Below are positions 1 through 6,791 of a stretch of DNA of 13,090 nucleotides, piece after piece. Under the pieces are notes generated by a model. It ran no database searches and was not told where the DNA came from. It saw only the letters and a list, made by a program, of their open reading frames with translations. Both the position numbers and the translations under genes were made by a program. Position 1 is the stretch's first letter. The number at the start of each line of letters is the position of its first letter. Source of the stretch: CAZXCQ01 sp964639275 (GTDB taxonomy: Bacteria; Desulfobacterota; DSM-4660; Desulfatiglandales; Desulfatiglandaceae); assembly GCA_964639275.1 (NCBI GenBank), contig CAZXCQ010000188.1, positions 1 through 13,090 of the forward strand, written 5' to 3'.

Positions 1-12
1 ATTCATGAAAAA

Positions 13-356
13 ATGGGGCTAAAAAAAGCAAACAGTTAATCTCCACCACGACCGAGTTCTGCACGGGCTGCTATACGTGCCAAATTGCCTGCGCCCAGGA
101 ATACCAGTGGCCGGCGGGGATATCGGGAATACAGGTTTTGGAAATCGCCCAGCGACTTCCCAATGACAAGGCTTACCTCACGTTTCTGCCTTTTCCCACC
201 GAGATTTGCATCTTGTGCGCACCGCGCATCAGAAAGGGACTTGAACCTGCCTGTGTAAAGCATTGTATGGCAAGATGCATGAAATACGGCCGACTGGAGG
301 ATTTATCCAAGGAGATGGGGAGCAAACCGAGGATGGTACTCTGGTCGCCGTCTTAA
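13..356 (+). CDS. Small two-cluster ferredoxin-like iron-sulfur protein, 5' end shifted or incomplete
   Basis: The frame ending at TAA 354-356 encodes a Cys-rich protein with a CxxCxxCxxxC group (FCTGCYTCQIAC, codons 60-92) and then CxxC-x11-CxxxCxxxC (from about 207). This resembles the electron-transfer subunits of molybdenum/tungsten or CoA-linked oxidoreductases. It probably relays electrons for a partner enzyme encoded to the left of the window. The frame is open from position 9, but no ATG, GTG or TTG occurs in it before 138, which lies after the first cluster. An ATG at 13 is in another frame (MGLKKANS then stop). It joins the ferredoxin frame if the ribosome slips -1 on the A7 run at 21-27, or if one A is missing; the product would begin MGLKKSKQLISTTTEFC. 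The coordinates assume that start. Function is inferred from cysteine spacing only. Confidence 0.6.
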
Positions 357-363
357 TTTCATG

Positions 364-382
364 GGCTGGGGGTCTCCCAGCC
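364..382 (+). terminator. Hairpin after the ferredoxin gene, possible terminator
   Basis: GGCTGGG (364-370) pairs perfectly with CCCAGCC (376-382) around a 5-nt loop, starting 8 nt after the stop codon at 356. There is no U tract directly behind it, so a classical intrinsic terminator is doubtful. A perfect 10-bp palindrome, GGGACGTCCC, follows at 408-417. The rest of the gap to the next gene (about 357-520) shows nothing else. Confidence 0.3.
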
Positions 383-520
383 GCCGGTCCTTTGGATCCG
401 CTCGGCTGGGACGTCCCTGAACGCTTCCGTATATCCGGTCTATTCCACAAGTTTTTAACGCATCTTCCCTTCCGTCGTCCTCATTCTACCTGGATCGGTG
501 CAATGAAATCATACTGCTCG

Positions 521-526
521 TATAAT
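521..526 (+). promoter_or_regulatory. Possible -10 box for the MFS gene
   Basis: A perfect TATAAT hexamer lies at 521-526. No convincing -35 box is found 16-18 nt upstream. Transcription would begin near 533, which rules out the ATG at 531 and supports the start at 549. Confidence 0.3.
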
Positions 527-548
527 ATAAATGTCTCTAGGGTCGTAT

Positions 549-1874
549 ATGGCGATATCTGCTAATAAATCAAATTTTTTCTTTGGGTGGTGGACCGTAT
601 TAGTGACAGGTGTTGTATCAGGTTTGGGCATCGGATTTTACTACTACGGCTTTTCGGCCCTATTTAAACCCATTGCGCTGGAACTGGGTATAAGCCGGGC
701 AACAACATCAGGCGCGGCCGGAGTGGGCTTTATGGTCGGCAGCTTCCTGGCCCCCCTGGTAGGCTGGATTGTAGACAAATTCGGTCCGAGGCTGACTACT
801 CTTATCGGCATGCTCATCACTATTATCGGCTTAATATTGATGAATTTTATCAACTCAACCTGGGGATTTTACCTGGTTTGGGGATTAATGCTTGGTTTGG
901 GGGTCAATCTGGGCCTGACGATTGCCATCGATAAGGCCTTGACCAATTGGTTCATCAGAAAAATCGGGTTGGCCATAGGCACAAAATTTGCTCTTCTCGG
1001 TTTTGTTTGCGCCATGACACTGCCGACTGTCTCCAGGCTGGTTTCAAAGGTAGGCTGGCGAATGACATGCCTGATTTGGGCAGCGGTTATAACAGCGGGG
1101 ATACCATTCATCCTGACCTTTGTAAGAAATAAAAAACCGGAATATTATGGTCTGCTCCCGGATGGGGAAGAAATTCGGCCTTGCTCGGAAAGCCGTCGGG
1201 AATCCTCAATTGACTGGCCTGTTTCATATGCCTCGGGTTTACAGGTGCCCGAGTTCAGCCTCCGGCAGGCTATGAAAACAGCGTCATACTGGATTCTCAT
1301 TGTATGCTCAGGAATCAACTTTTTTATCATAACGGGTTTTAACACCCATTGCATCCCGTTCCTTACGGGGATGGACATCGATCCAATCGTAGCCGGCAGT
1401 ATGATGGGAATCATGCTCTTTTTTACAATCCCTTCGCGCTTTATCGCCGGTGTCTTTTCCGATCGTGTGGGGAAGAATCGAATGAACCTACTGGTCGGAC
1501 TGCCATTTTTCCTGCAAGCCATAGGCTTTGGCGTATTTCTGGCAATTCAGTCATCTTTTACAATCTATGCCCTCTTAATTCTATATGGCATAGCACACGG
1601 GTTGCCCACGCCTCTACTTATTGTATTAATTAGTCGTTACTTCGGGAGAAAGGCCTTCGGCTCGATTTTCGGCACCTGCTTTCTGTTCGGGTCTCCCTTT
1701 GCCCTTTTTTCCCCTATCATTGTCGGATGGATATTTGACACAACGAACAGTTATCGGATCGCATTCGTTTTGTTCACATCTTTGGCTCTTTTTGGGGTCT
1801 TCCTTCTAATGCTTCTTAAGGTACCAATACGATTGGCAAAGACTCAAAATATTCATGATTTTGTATCAATTTAG
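549..1874 (+). CDS. MFS transporter, oxalate/formate antiporter (monocarboxylate) type
   Basis: A 441-residue integral membrane protein with about 12 hydrophobic helices, probably moving a small carboxylate across the inner membrane. The N-terminus (FFGWWTVLVTG, then FYYYGFSALFKPI) is typical of the OFA/MCT-like branch of the major facilitator superfamily. The loop after helix 2 carries the MFS signature GWIVDKFGPR. The central cytoplasmic loop (KKPEYYGLLPDGEE) separates the two six-helix halves. The start at 549 is preferred over the in-frame ATG at 531 because AGGG (539-542) lies 6 nt before it. The last residues (VSI-stop) and the TAG are encoded inside repeat copy 1, so insertion of the repeat may have reset the C-terminus. 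Substrate is not determinable from sequence. The neighbouring acyl-CoA synthetase and oxidoreductase genes fit organic-acid metabolism. Confidence 0.85.
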   Translation: MAISANKSNFFFGWWTVLVTGVVSGLGIGFYYYGFSALFKPIALELGISRATTSGAAGVGFMVGSFLAPLVGWIVDKFGPRLTTLIGMLITIIGLILMNFINSTWGFYLVWGLMLGLGVNLGLTIAIDKALTNWFIRKIGLAIGTKFALLGFVCAMTLPTVSRLVSKVGWRMTCLIWAAVITAGIPFILTFVRNKKPEYYGLLPDGEEIRPCSESRRESSIDWPVSYASGLQVPEFSLRQAMKTASYWILIVCSGINFFIITGFNTHCIPFLTGMDIDPIVAGSMMGIMLFFTIPSRFIAGVFSDRVGKNRMNLLVGLPFFLQAIGFGVFLAIQSSFTIYALLILYGIAHGLPTPLLIVLISRYFGRKAFGSIFGTCFLFGSPFALFSPIIVGWIFDTTNSYRIAFVLFTSLALFGVFLLMLLKVPIRLAKTQNIHDFVSI

Positions 1875-1917
1875 CTTTCTTCAAAATTGGAACCGAGACA
1901 GGGGAATGGGGGTCCCG
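1867..1917 (+). repeat. Repeat copy 1, left flank of the RAYT transposase
   Basis: The ~50-bp unit starts with CAATTT (1867-1872), an 11-nt spacer and AAATTG (1884-1889), a perfect 6-bp inverted repeat. A G-rich segment follows (GGGGAATGGGGG, 1901-1912). The same unit, in the same orientation, occurs at 2989 and 13001. The MFS stop codon (1872-1874) is inside it. Confidence 0.85.
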
Positions 1918-1947
1918 AATCTCCATTGCCCGGATTTCAAAAGCAAC

Positions 1948-2955
1948 TCACCCTTTGAGCTTGTATTTGTTTTCTCTTGCTATCCGCTCCCCCCTGTTCA
2001 CCGCATAGCCGACACCCGGTTGCGTCATCCCCAGCCGTCTGGCCAGATCCGTCAAGCTATATCCCAGCTCACGCGCCGCCCAGTAACAATAGAGGCTTCG
2101 GGCATCTGCCCTGATCTTTTGCCGGCTCTTTGAAAACAGCTCTTCCGGCCCTATGCGGTATAGCTTACAGACCCTCTTCTCAATTGTCTCAAGATCATAT
2201 CCCAGGCGCCTTAGTTCATAATAGGGGTTCAACCTTTCCCCGGCCCCGGCAAGGACCGCCATAACAAAATCACTGCTCCCCAATATCCGCTGATCGCCCT
2301 TGAGAGACTCCTGACCCGTCAGGCGTATCTTTTTTATCTCACCCCATCCACCGACGCTCCGGATCAATCCACCGCCCACAAGGTCGGGTCGCCTGCCCTG
2401 ATCCACGCCCCCCCGCACATACCTCAGATATTTCCTCCGGGCTTCTTCTGTGGATTTACCAAAATAAGACAGCACATGCCCCGTCTCCTGCCATGGACGG
2501 TGCTCCCTTCCCATCAACACGCAATGACCGCTATATTCATATCGGTTGAGTCCGGCGATCCCGGAGACAATCCTCGCCCTGAGGGGATTTAGATGGATAT
2601 AGCGAACAAGCTCCTTGAGATAGACATCTTCCTCGCAAATAACGGACTTGTAACGGTTTTGAAAAAGAGGGCCGTGACACCTGTGCCTCCGGTTAAAACT
2701 CACTGCATAACCCGTAAGCAACCTCCTCATCAGCGTGGACAGGGGGATATCGGCGCGCCGGAAAAGAAAATGGGCGTGGTTGGGCAAGAGCGCCCAGGCA
2801 TAACACCGCGTATTTGTCGCCGGCAATAGATCGCCAAGACGATCCAGGAGGTTGTCTCTATCCTTGCCGTCCCTAAATAGCTTCCGTCGCTTCATCCCCC
2901 GGATGATAACGTGATTTAGAACACCGGGGGGATCCAAACGAGCAAACCTTGCCAT
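1948..2955 (-). CDS. REP-associated tyrosine transposase (RAYT), IS200-like HUH/Y1 with DnaA-C-like tail
   Basis: A 335-residue protein. Residues 1 to about 140 form an IS200-like Y1 domain. The metal-binding HUH pair is H60-A-H62 (PNHAHFLF), the likely nucleophile is Tyr83 (LTGYAVSFN), and the RAYT-typical stretches GPLFQNRYKS and LVRYIHLNPLRA follow. The last ~65 residues (ADARSLYCYWAARELGY then DLARRLGMTQPGVGYAV) resemble the C-terminal DNA-binding helix-turn-helix of DnaA, a tail seen in one RAYT group. These enzymes nick and join single-stranded DNA at short palindromic repeats. The ATG at 2955 was chosen because GGGA lies 6 nt before it and the Y1 domain starts there. A longer frame begins at a TTG at 2991, inside repeat copy 2. 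The gene appears intact. Activity is inferred. Confidence 0.88.
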   Translation of the reverse strand: MARFARLDPPGVLNHVIIRGMKRRKLFRDGKDRDNLLDRLGDLLPATNTRCYAWALLPNHAHFLFRRADIPLSTLMRRLLTGYAVSFNRRHRCHGPLFQNRYKSVICEEDVYLKELVRYIHLNPLRARIVSGIAGLNRYEYSGHCVLMGREHRPWQETGHVLSYFGKSTEEARRKYLRYVRGGVDQGRRPDLVGGGLIRSVGGWGEIKKIRLTGQESLKGDQRILGSSDFVMAVLAGAGERLNPYYELRRLGYDLETIEKRVCKLYRIGPEELFSKSRQKIRADARSLYCYWAARELGYSLTDLARRLGMTQPGVGYAVNRGERIARENKYKLKG

Positions 2956-2988
2956 GTGCCATCCCGTCCCAAAAAGGTCTCCTCGAAT

Positions 2989-3037
2989 CAATTTAGCTTT
3001 CTGAAAATTGGCCCGTGGAGAGGGGTATGGGGGTTCG
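2989..3037 (+). repeat. Repeat copy 2, right flank of the RAYT transposase
   Basis: CAATTT (2989-2994), a 10-nt spacer and AAATTG (3005-3010) are followed by the G-rich tail ending GGGGGTTCG. It is in the same orientation as copies 1 and 3 but is more diverged: one base shorter in the spacer and two or three bases shorter before the G-rich part. Confidence 0.82.
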
Positions 3038-3115
3038 AAAGGCTAAGGTGTTACGTCTCCTCTAACTTTCAAAAAGCCTGCGGATGAATGGTTTCTGCCC
3101 TCCCCTTCCCCCAAG

Positions 3116-4696
3116 TCAGCCGGTGCCAACTTCGCTCAAAAGCTTATATAACATCACGTCCTGGCTTTTGCCCTTTACCCTGACCGCCTCGAGCTGCTCC
3201 ATCTCATAGGCCCCTGCAACCAGGTCACGGGTGGTCTGGCTTAAGATGATATCACAAGAGAACTCCTTGGTCAGTCCCTGGATCCGGGAGGCCAGGTTCA
3301 CCGTGTCTCCCACCAGGGCATAGGAACTTCGCTCCTTGCTGCCGATGATTCCTGCCAGCACCGCCCCGCTATGGATACCGATCCCATGTCGAAACGGCGC
3401 AACCCCCTGGACCTTAAGCCTCTCGTTTAAAAGGACGAGTCTCCTTTTCATCTCAAGTGCAGCACGGGCAGCCATATCCGGGTGATCTTCATAGGGAAGG
3501 GGGGCCCCGAATACCGCCTCGATCTCATCGCCCACATATTGAAGGATCAGCCCCTGATGCTGGTTAATCGCCTCTGCCATCTCAGAGAAATAGAGGTTCA
3601 TGATGCTCACCACCTGTTTGGGGTGGGTGGATTCCACAAAAGGGGTGAAGTCCCTGAGATCTGAAAAAAGCAAGGTGGCCCGCGTCATTTCCCCGTCCAG
3701 CGAGACCTTGCCAGCCAGGATCTCGTCCCTTATCTCACGGCTAATATACTTTCCAAAGGACTCCTTTATTTCCTCTGACTCCTTTAACCCCTTAATCATC
3801 CTGCCAAATCCCTCTCCAACCGCCCCGATCTCGTCATTTGATACGACCCTGATCTGGACATCCAGGTTCCCGTTGGCCACTTCTTTCATGGATGTTTCCA
3901 TCTCCTTCAGCGGGGCCGAGACACTTTTTGAGACAAATAACGACAGGACCACAGAGGTGACAACACCCACTGCCATGATAAAGACAATCTGAAACAGCAG
4001 ACCCGAAAGAATCTGCCCTCCCATCACAGGGTCCGCTCCCTGTAAGGCCTTTGCCTTGCAGTAGGCAGAAACCCCGAGCACCGTAAGGGGAATCAGGCTG
4101 ATCATCAGAAAGACGACCAGAAGACGCGTCCTCACGCTCAGTCGAAAGACACCGGCAACCTGACTCAGGTCTCCTTTGGGGAAAAAGATCGGGAGCTCTT
4201 TTCGCCATAGACCTTCTGCTGCAAAATAGACAAACAGGGTCGTGATGGAGCCGCCGATGCCTGTGATACCAAATATCATCCCCAGGCTCTCCGTAACCGT
4301 CCAGGGCTCAAATCCAAAGAAGGCCTTCAGGATAGCTGGCATAAGCATCGCAAAGATAAAACCGGCCATGATCCAGCCAAAGAGATTTGTTCCGGCCATT
4401 ACCGGGGCAAACTGAAGGGCCTTTCTCCTTAGCTGATCCCTATCGGTCTGATCGATATCGTCCAGGGAGATCTCACCGTCTACGACCTGAAACAAAGGAC
4501 GAGACCACCGGATATTCGCCGTCACAATAACCGCGAAAATAAACGCCGTCCCGATGACAAAAAAGATCAGATGATGGAGCAGGGGAGCCTCCCCTGTCTT
4601 TTCAGGGCCCACATTGATATAGGCGAAATAGAGGAAGGTCAGAAAGGCGCCAATCAGATTTCCCCCAACGCATACGAGATTTATCTTGGCTCTCAT
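3116..4696 (-). CDS. Membrane HAMP-domain class III adenylate/guanylate cyclase
   Basis: A 526-residue signalling enzyme that should make a cyclic nucleotide from ATP or GTP at the inner membrane. About six hydrophobic helices fill residues 1-285, a HAMP linker follows (SKSVSAPLKEMETSMKEV to DEIGAVGEGF), then a class III cyclase domain from about 335. The metal aspartates are D346 (FSDLRDFT) and D390 (YVGDEIEAVFG), spaced 44 residues as in the family. The transition-state residues are N467 and R471 (VNLASRIQ), and D464 is one purine-selecting residue. The other selecting position, usually Lys four residues before D390, is Gln386 here. The start at 4696 is set by GGAGGAG 7 nt upstream; a longer frame to 4756 lacks such a site. 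It lies 82 bp downstream of the peptidase gene and is probably cotranscribed with it. Confidence 0.88.
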   Translation of the reverse strand: MRAKINLVCVGGNLIGAFLTFLYFAYINVGPEKTGEAPLLHHLIFFVIGTAFIFAVIVTANIRWSRPLFQVVDGEISLDDIDQTDRDQLRRKALQFAPVMAGTNLFGWIMAGFIFAMLMPAILKAFFGFEPWTVTESLGMIFGITGIGGSITTLFVYFAAEGLWRKELPIFFPKGDLSQVAGVFRLSVRTRLLVVFLMISLIPLTVLGVSAYCKAKALQGADPVMGGQILSGLLFQIVFIMAVGVVTSVVLSLFVSKSVSAPLKEMETSMKEVANGNLDVQIRVVSNDEIGAVGEGFGRMIKGLKESEEIKESFGKYISREIRDEILAGKVSLDGEMTRATLLFSDLRDFTPFVESTHPKQVVSIMNLYFSEMAEAINQHQGLILQYVGDEIEAVFGAPLPYEDHPDMAARAALEMKRRLVLLNERLKVQGVAPFRHGIGIHSGAVLAGIIGSKERSSYALVGDTVNLASRIQGLTKEFSCDIILSQTTRDLVAGAYEMEQLEAVRVKGKSQDVMLYKLLSEVGTG

Positions 4697-4703
4697 GGTA
4701 ATT

Positions 4704-4710
4704 CTCCTCC
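4704..4710 (-). promoter_or_regulatory. Ribosome-binding site that sets the cyclase start
   Basis: GGAGGAG on the minus strand lies 7 nt before the ATG at 4696. This decides against the in-frame ATG 60 nt further upstream. Confidence 0.75.
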
Positions 4711-4778
4711 GCCTTCTATGAGGAATTCCTAATCCGTCAACCTCTCCCTGACCCATTACGGGTTCAGGGGTTCAAGGT

Positions 4779-6092
4779 TCACCGGTTTTCCAACACAGAC
4801 AAATTCGCCGGTATGCGATCAGGGGTGGTAACCAGCACGCCCTGATCATCTCCCTCTGACCGAAGGGGCAAGATGGCCAGGTTGCTCTCCCTGTCAACAA
4901 AGATATTTCTCTCTTTCCGATCAGCCCGGTATGTGGCATGTGAGAAATTGGGAGAATCCGGATCAGCATCCATGACCCTCACCGTGCCTGACCCCTCTAC
5001 CGCATCCGGGTTGACCTTCAGGATGAGGATCCCCGAGTCCGGCAGGACGCGGTCAAATCCGATGGGCTGCCGATTTTCCACCAGGTAATACTCGCCTGTC
5101 TTCAGGGGGATCTTGATCACGAGGGTCTTCCCATTCCGGGCAAGGGGTGAGAGGAGCGCCCGTCTGGTCTCTCCGGGATTGACGAGGACCACCTGATCAG
5201 GGGATATCCAGCCCAGTCTGATCCTGGTAAAGGAGGAGAGCCCCGGCGGGGGTTGCCGTCTCTTTACAAAATGGGAAGACATGACGTCCCATGGCCCGAC
5301 ATATGTGGTGCATTCTTCCCATCGATGAACTCGCGAAGCGTCAGCCTGACGCTCAAAATTATAGAGTCACGGCACCAGACGCTTGCCTGCATACACCCCC
5401 CCCAGGGCATGGAAGAAATCGTGGGCAAACATCCCGAGATGGGCGTTTTCGGTTCCGACAAAAATGCCTCCTGAAAAAATTTTTCCCCCCTTTGACCTGA
5501 GCGTGACATACCCGGGATTCCCCCTGACCCCCATCAACATGCCCGGATTGGCACAATAGCAGATCATGCCATACCCCCGTCCCGGTAGCGTAAAGGCCCC
5601 CGGGATGATGAGCATATGCTGGTACTGTGAGAAATCCACCTCTTTGTCTATGGCCGTCATGGTGTCTTCAATAAGTTTTCTGACCCTCCCCCGGTCAACC
5701 AGGAAGTTGCTGGGGCTGACCCGGTATTCTGAAATAGAATCTGGCAGTGAGACCCATCCTATGAAATGGGGCTCGATCCATGTAAGACCATAGCTTTGCG
5801 CCTTTACATACATATTCAGACGTCTGACAGCCCTTTCCTTGATCTGATTGATGGTGAACCTGGGTCTGACGTCTGGAAACCGAACAGCCACCATGAGAAT
5901 ATGTTGTTTTCCCCTGGCGTTGAGGGCCTGGGGCCCCAAAAGGCTATCATTGCGGTACCCGCTGTCCTGTGGGCCACTGAAATTTATCTCTTTGGCCCTT
6001 CCCACTTGTGACTCCACACATGCCGGTATCATCACAAGGAGAATCAGGAATACCCAAAATGCATTCATAAAACGATAGACAGTCCTTCCCAT
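4779..6092 (-). CDS. Secreted M6-like metallopeptidase with in-frame TGA (candidate selenoprotein, or broken by a nonsense mutation)
   Basis: Read through the TGA at 5369-5367, this is a 437-residue protein related to M6 (immune inhibitor A-like) peptidases. It begins with a hydrophobic export signal (FWVFLILLVMIPAC) and Cys25 may be a lipobox cysteine. The zinc site reads H224-D-F-F-H228-A-L-G, a variant of HExxH with Asp for Glu. M6 enzymes have HExxHxxGxxD with LPDLYD next. Here, after an insertion (GVYAGKR), the text is LVP-TGA-LYNFERQ, putting the TGA (residue 242) at the third metal ligand. Family motifs continue in the same frame: YVGPWDVMSSHF (264-275), RLGWIS, then GEYYLVENRQPIGFD. 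No other stop or frameshift is present. The start at 6092 has AAAGGAGG 8 nt upstream. It heads a likely operon with the cyclase. Sec insertion is inferred; termination at TGA would give a 241-residue fragment. Confidence 0.78.
5336..5354 (-). promoter_or_regulatory. Candidate bacterial SECIS hairpin downstream of the in-frame TGA
   Basis: On the minus strand, with the U of UGA (5369) as 1, GAGCGUCA (16-23) pairs with UGACGCUU (27-34). This gives seven Watson-Crick pairs plus one closing G-U pair around a GGC loop. Known bacterial SECIS rules ask for a 4-16-bp upper stem, a 3-14-nt loop with a G in its first two positions, and a loop 16-37 nt after UGA. This hairpin meets all of them; the loop is 20 nt after UGA. 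E. coli fdhF has a similar 11-nt spacing and a loop containing GG. Confidence 0.5.
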
Positions 6093-6100
6093 AAGGCATA

Positions 6101-6108
6101 CCTCCTTT
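6101..6108 (-). promoter_or_regulatory. Ribosome-binding site of the M6-like peptidase gene
   Basis: AAAGGAGG on the minus strand is 8 nt before the ATG at 6092. It overrules the longer in-frame start at 6200, which would place about 36 unrelated residues before the export signal. Confidence 0.75.
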
Positions 6109-6223
6109 CCTGACGAACCTCGGTTCAAGGGGCAGCAGCCAAAACCAACCCCCCGTGATTTTCCGGTCGGCCATACTGCAACGTTTTTTAATAACACCAT
6201 CTGCAGCCAAAAAGAATAAGAAA

Positions 6224-6229
6224 ATTATA
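6224..6229 (-). promoter_or_regulatory. Possible -10 box for the peptidase-cyclase operon
   Basis: TATAAT is read on the minus strand within CTTGTATAATTTTC. No good -35 box lies at standard spacing. A start near 6217 would leave a leader of about 125 nt before the ATG at 6092. Confidence 0.3.
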
Positions 6230-6393
6230 CAAGTGCCTTTTTTCACAAACAGAGGTAAATCTGCTCAAAAAGAGGCCAACAGTGCATAGTCAATAAATGT
6301 GTTGACAGGGATGTTCAAAAATGGCTTAATAAAAATCATTAAAGAGTCAAATGGGGATCTTTCAAAACCTGACTGTTTTTGGCGGATAAACCG

Positions 6394-6703
6394 CCGGCCG
6401 GTCACACCACCAGGCGTGAGATCCGTCACCCCGGGAAGCGGGACAAGAGCTTTATCGGTATTTCTATTACTACTTGATCCCATTCTGCTCCACTTCCACG
6501 ACGATGCTGAGTCCCGCTTCACGATACTTATCCAGAAACCCAAAAACCATAAACTCGGCGCCGGCCTCCGTGCGAAAGGCCAGATCAGGGGTTCTCTAAT
6601 GCCCGCCGGGATTTTCCCAGTCCCTGTGAAAGTCTCGCCGTTGGAGGTGGACGCATCCATAGAAGGGGGGTGATATCTGGACCTTAATGTCGGAAATGTT
6701 CAA
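6394..6703 (-). pseudogene. Decayed frame resembling a MoaD/ThiS-like sulfur carrier
   Basis: The stretch from a TTG at 6703 reads ISDIKVQISPPFYGC, then DFHRDWENPGGH, a TAG (6598-6596), then DLAFRTEAGAEFMVF, DKYREAGLSIVVEVEQNGIK and stops (6472-6470). The rhythm is that of beta-grasp MoaD/ThiS proteins: an IKV strand, an acidic turn, an amphipathic helix, then IVV.V..NG. In a different frame the DNA continues KALVPLPGVTDLTPGGVTG, close to the usual MoaD ending (GDxVxxxPxxxGG). One nonsense codon and one frameshift would therefore separate it from an intact gene. MoaD-like carriers supply sulfur for the pterin cofactor and often neighbour AOR genes, which fits the operon starting at 6792. Family assignment is by eye and tentative. 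The rest of 6250-6790 shows no intact gene. Confidence 0.38.
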
Positions 6704-6731
6704 GAGGGCAGCTATTTTTGTTAACACAGGC

Positions 6732-6752
6732 CATATGCCCGAATGGCATATG
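6732..6752. promoter_or_regulatory. 8-5-8 inverted repeat upstream of the DUF362/AOR operon (possible operator)
   Basis: CATATGCC (6732-6739) and GGCATATG (6745-6752) are perfect inverted arms around CGAAT, 40 nt before the DUF362 start. The symmetry suits a dimeric regulator binding near the promoter; an RNA hairpin in the leader is the alternative. A second small inverted repeat, TAGCT-CGA-AGCTA (6763-6775), sits between it and the ribosome-binding site. Confidence 0.45.
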
Positions 6753-6791
6753 ACAAAATCGATAGCTCGAAGCTAAGAAAGGAGACCCGAA

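Larger units (their letters stand above)
1867..3037. mobile_element. RAYT transposase gene bracketed by two direct ~50-bp repeats
   Basis: The minus-strand HUH/Y1 transposase gene (1948-2955) sits between repeat copies 1 and 2. REP-associated tyrosine transposases are usually single-copy genes flanked by the short palindromic repeats they are thought to disperse, and this layout matches. No target-site duplication is evident. The element limits given are simply the outer repeat edges. Confidence 0.65.

Noticed and set aside
1901..1912. G-quadruplex in the repeat tail
   Set aside because: Only two G runs occur close together; four are needed, so a structural claim is not supported.
5264..5509. 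Frameshift at the G8 tract (5396-5403) as the explanation for the broken peptidase gene
   Set aside because: Both halves are in the same frame. Of the other two frames after the tract, one hits TAA quickly and the other lacks any family motif.
6596..6598. Pyrrolysine (TAG) readthrough in the MoaD-like frame
   Set aside because: A frameshift is also needed further on to reach the expected C-terminus, and three stops (TAG TAA TAG) follow the frame. Decay explains it more simply.
6265..6660. Minus-strand open frame of 131 codons taken as an intact gene
   Set aside because: Its first half is compositionally unlike protein (Ser/Pro/Arg/Trp-rich), while the neighbouring frame reads naturally. Only its later part fits the MoaD-like ending, so a frameshifted remnant is the better reading.
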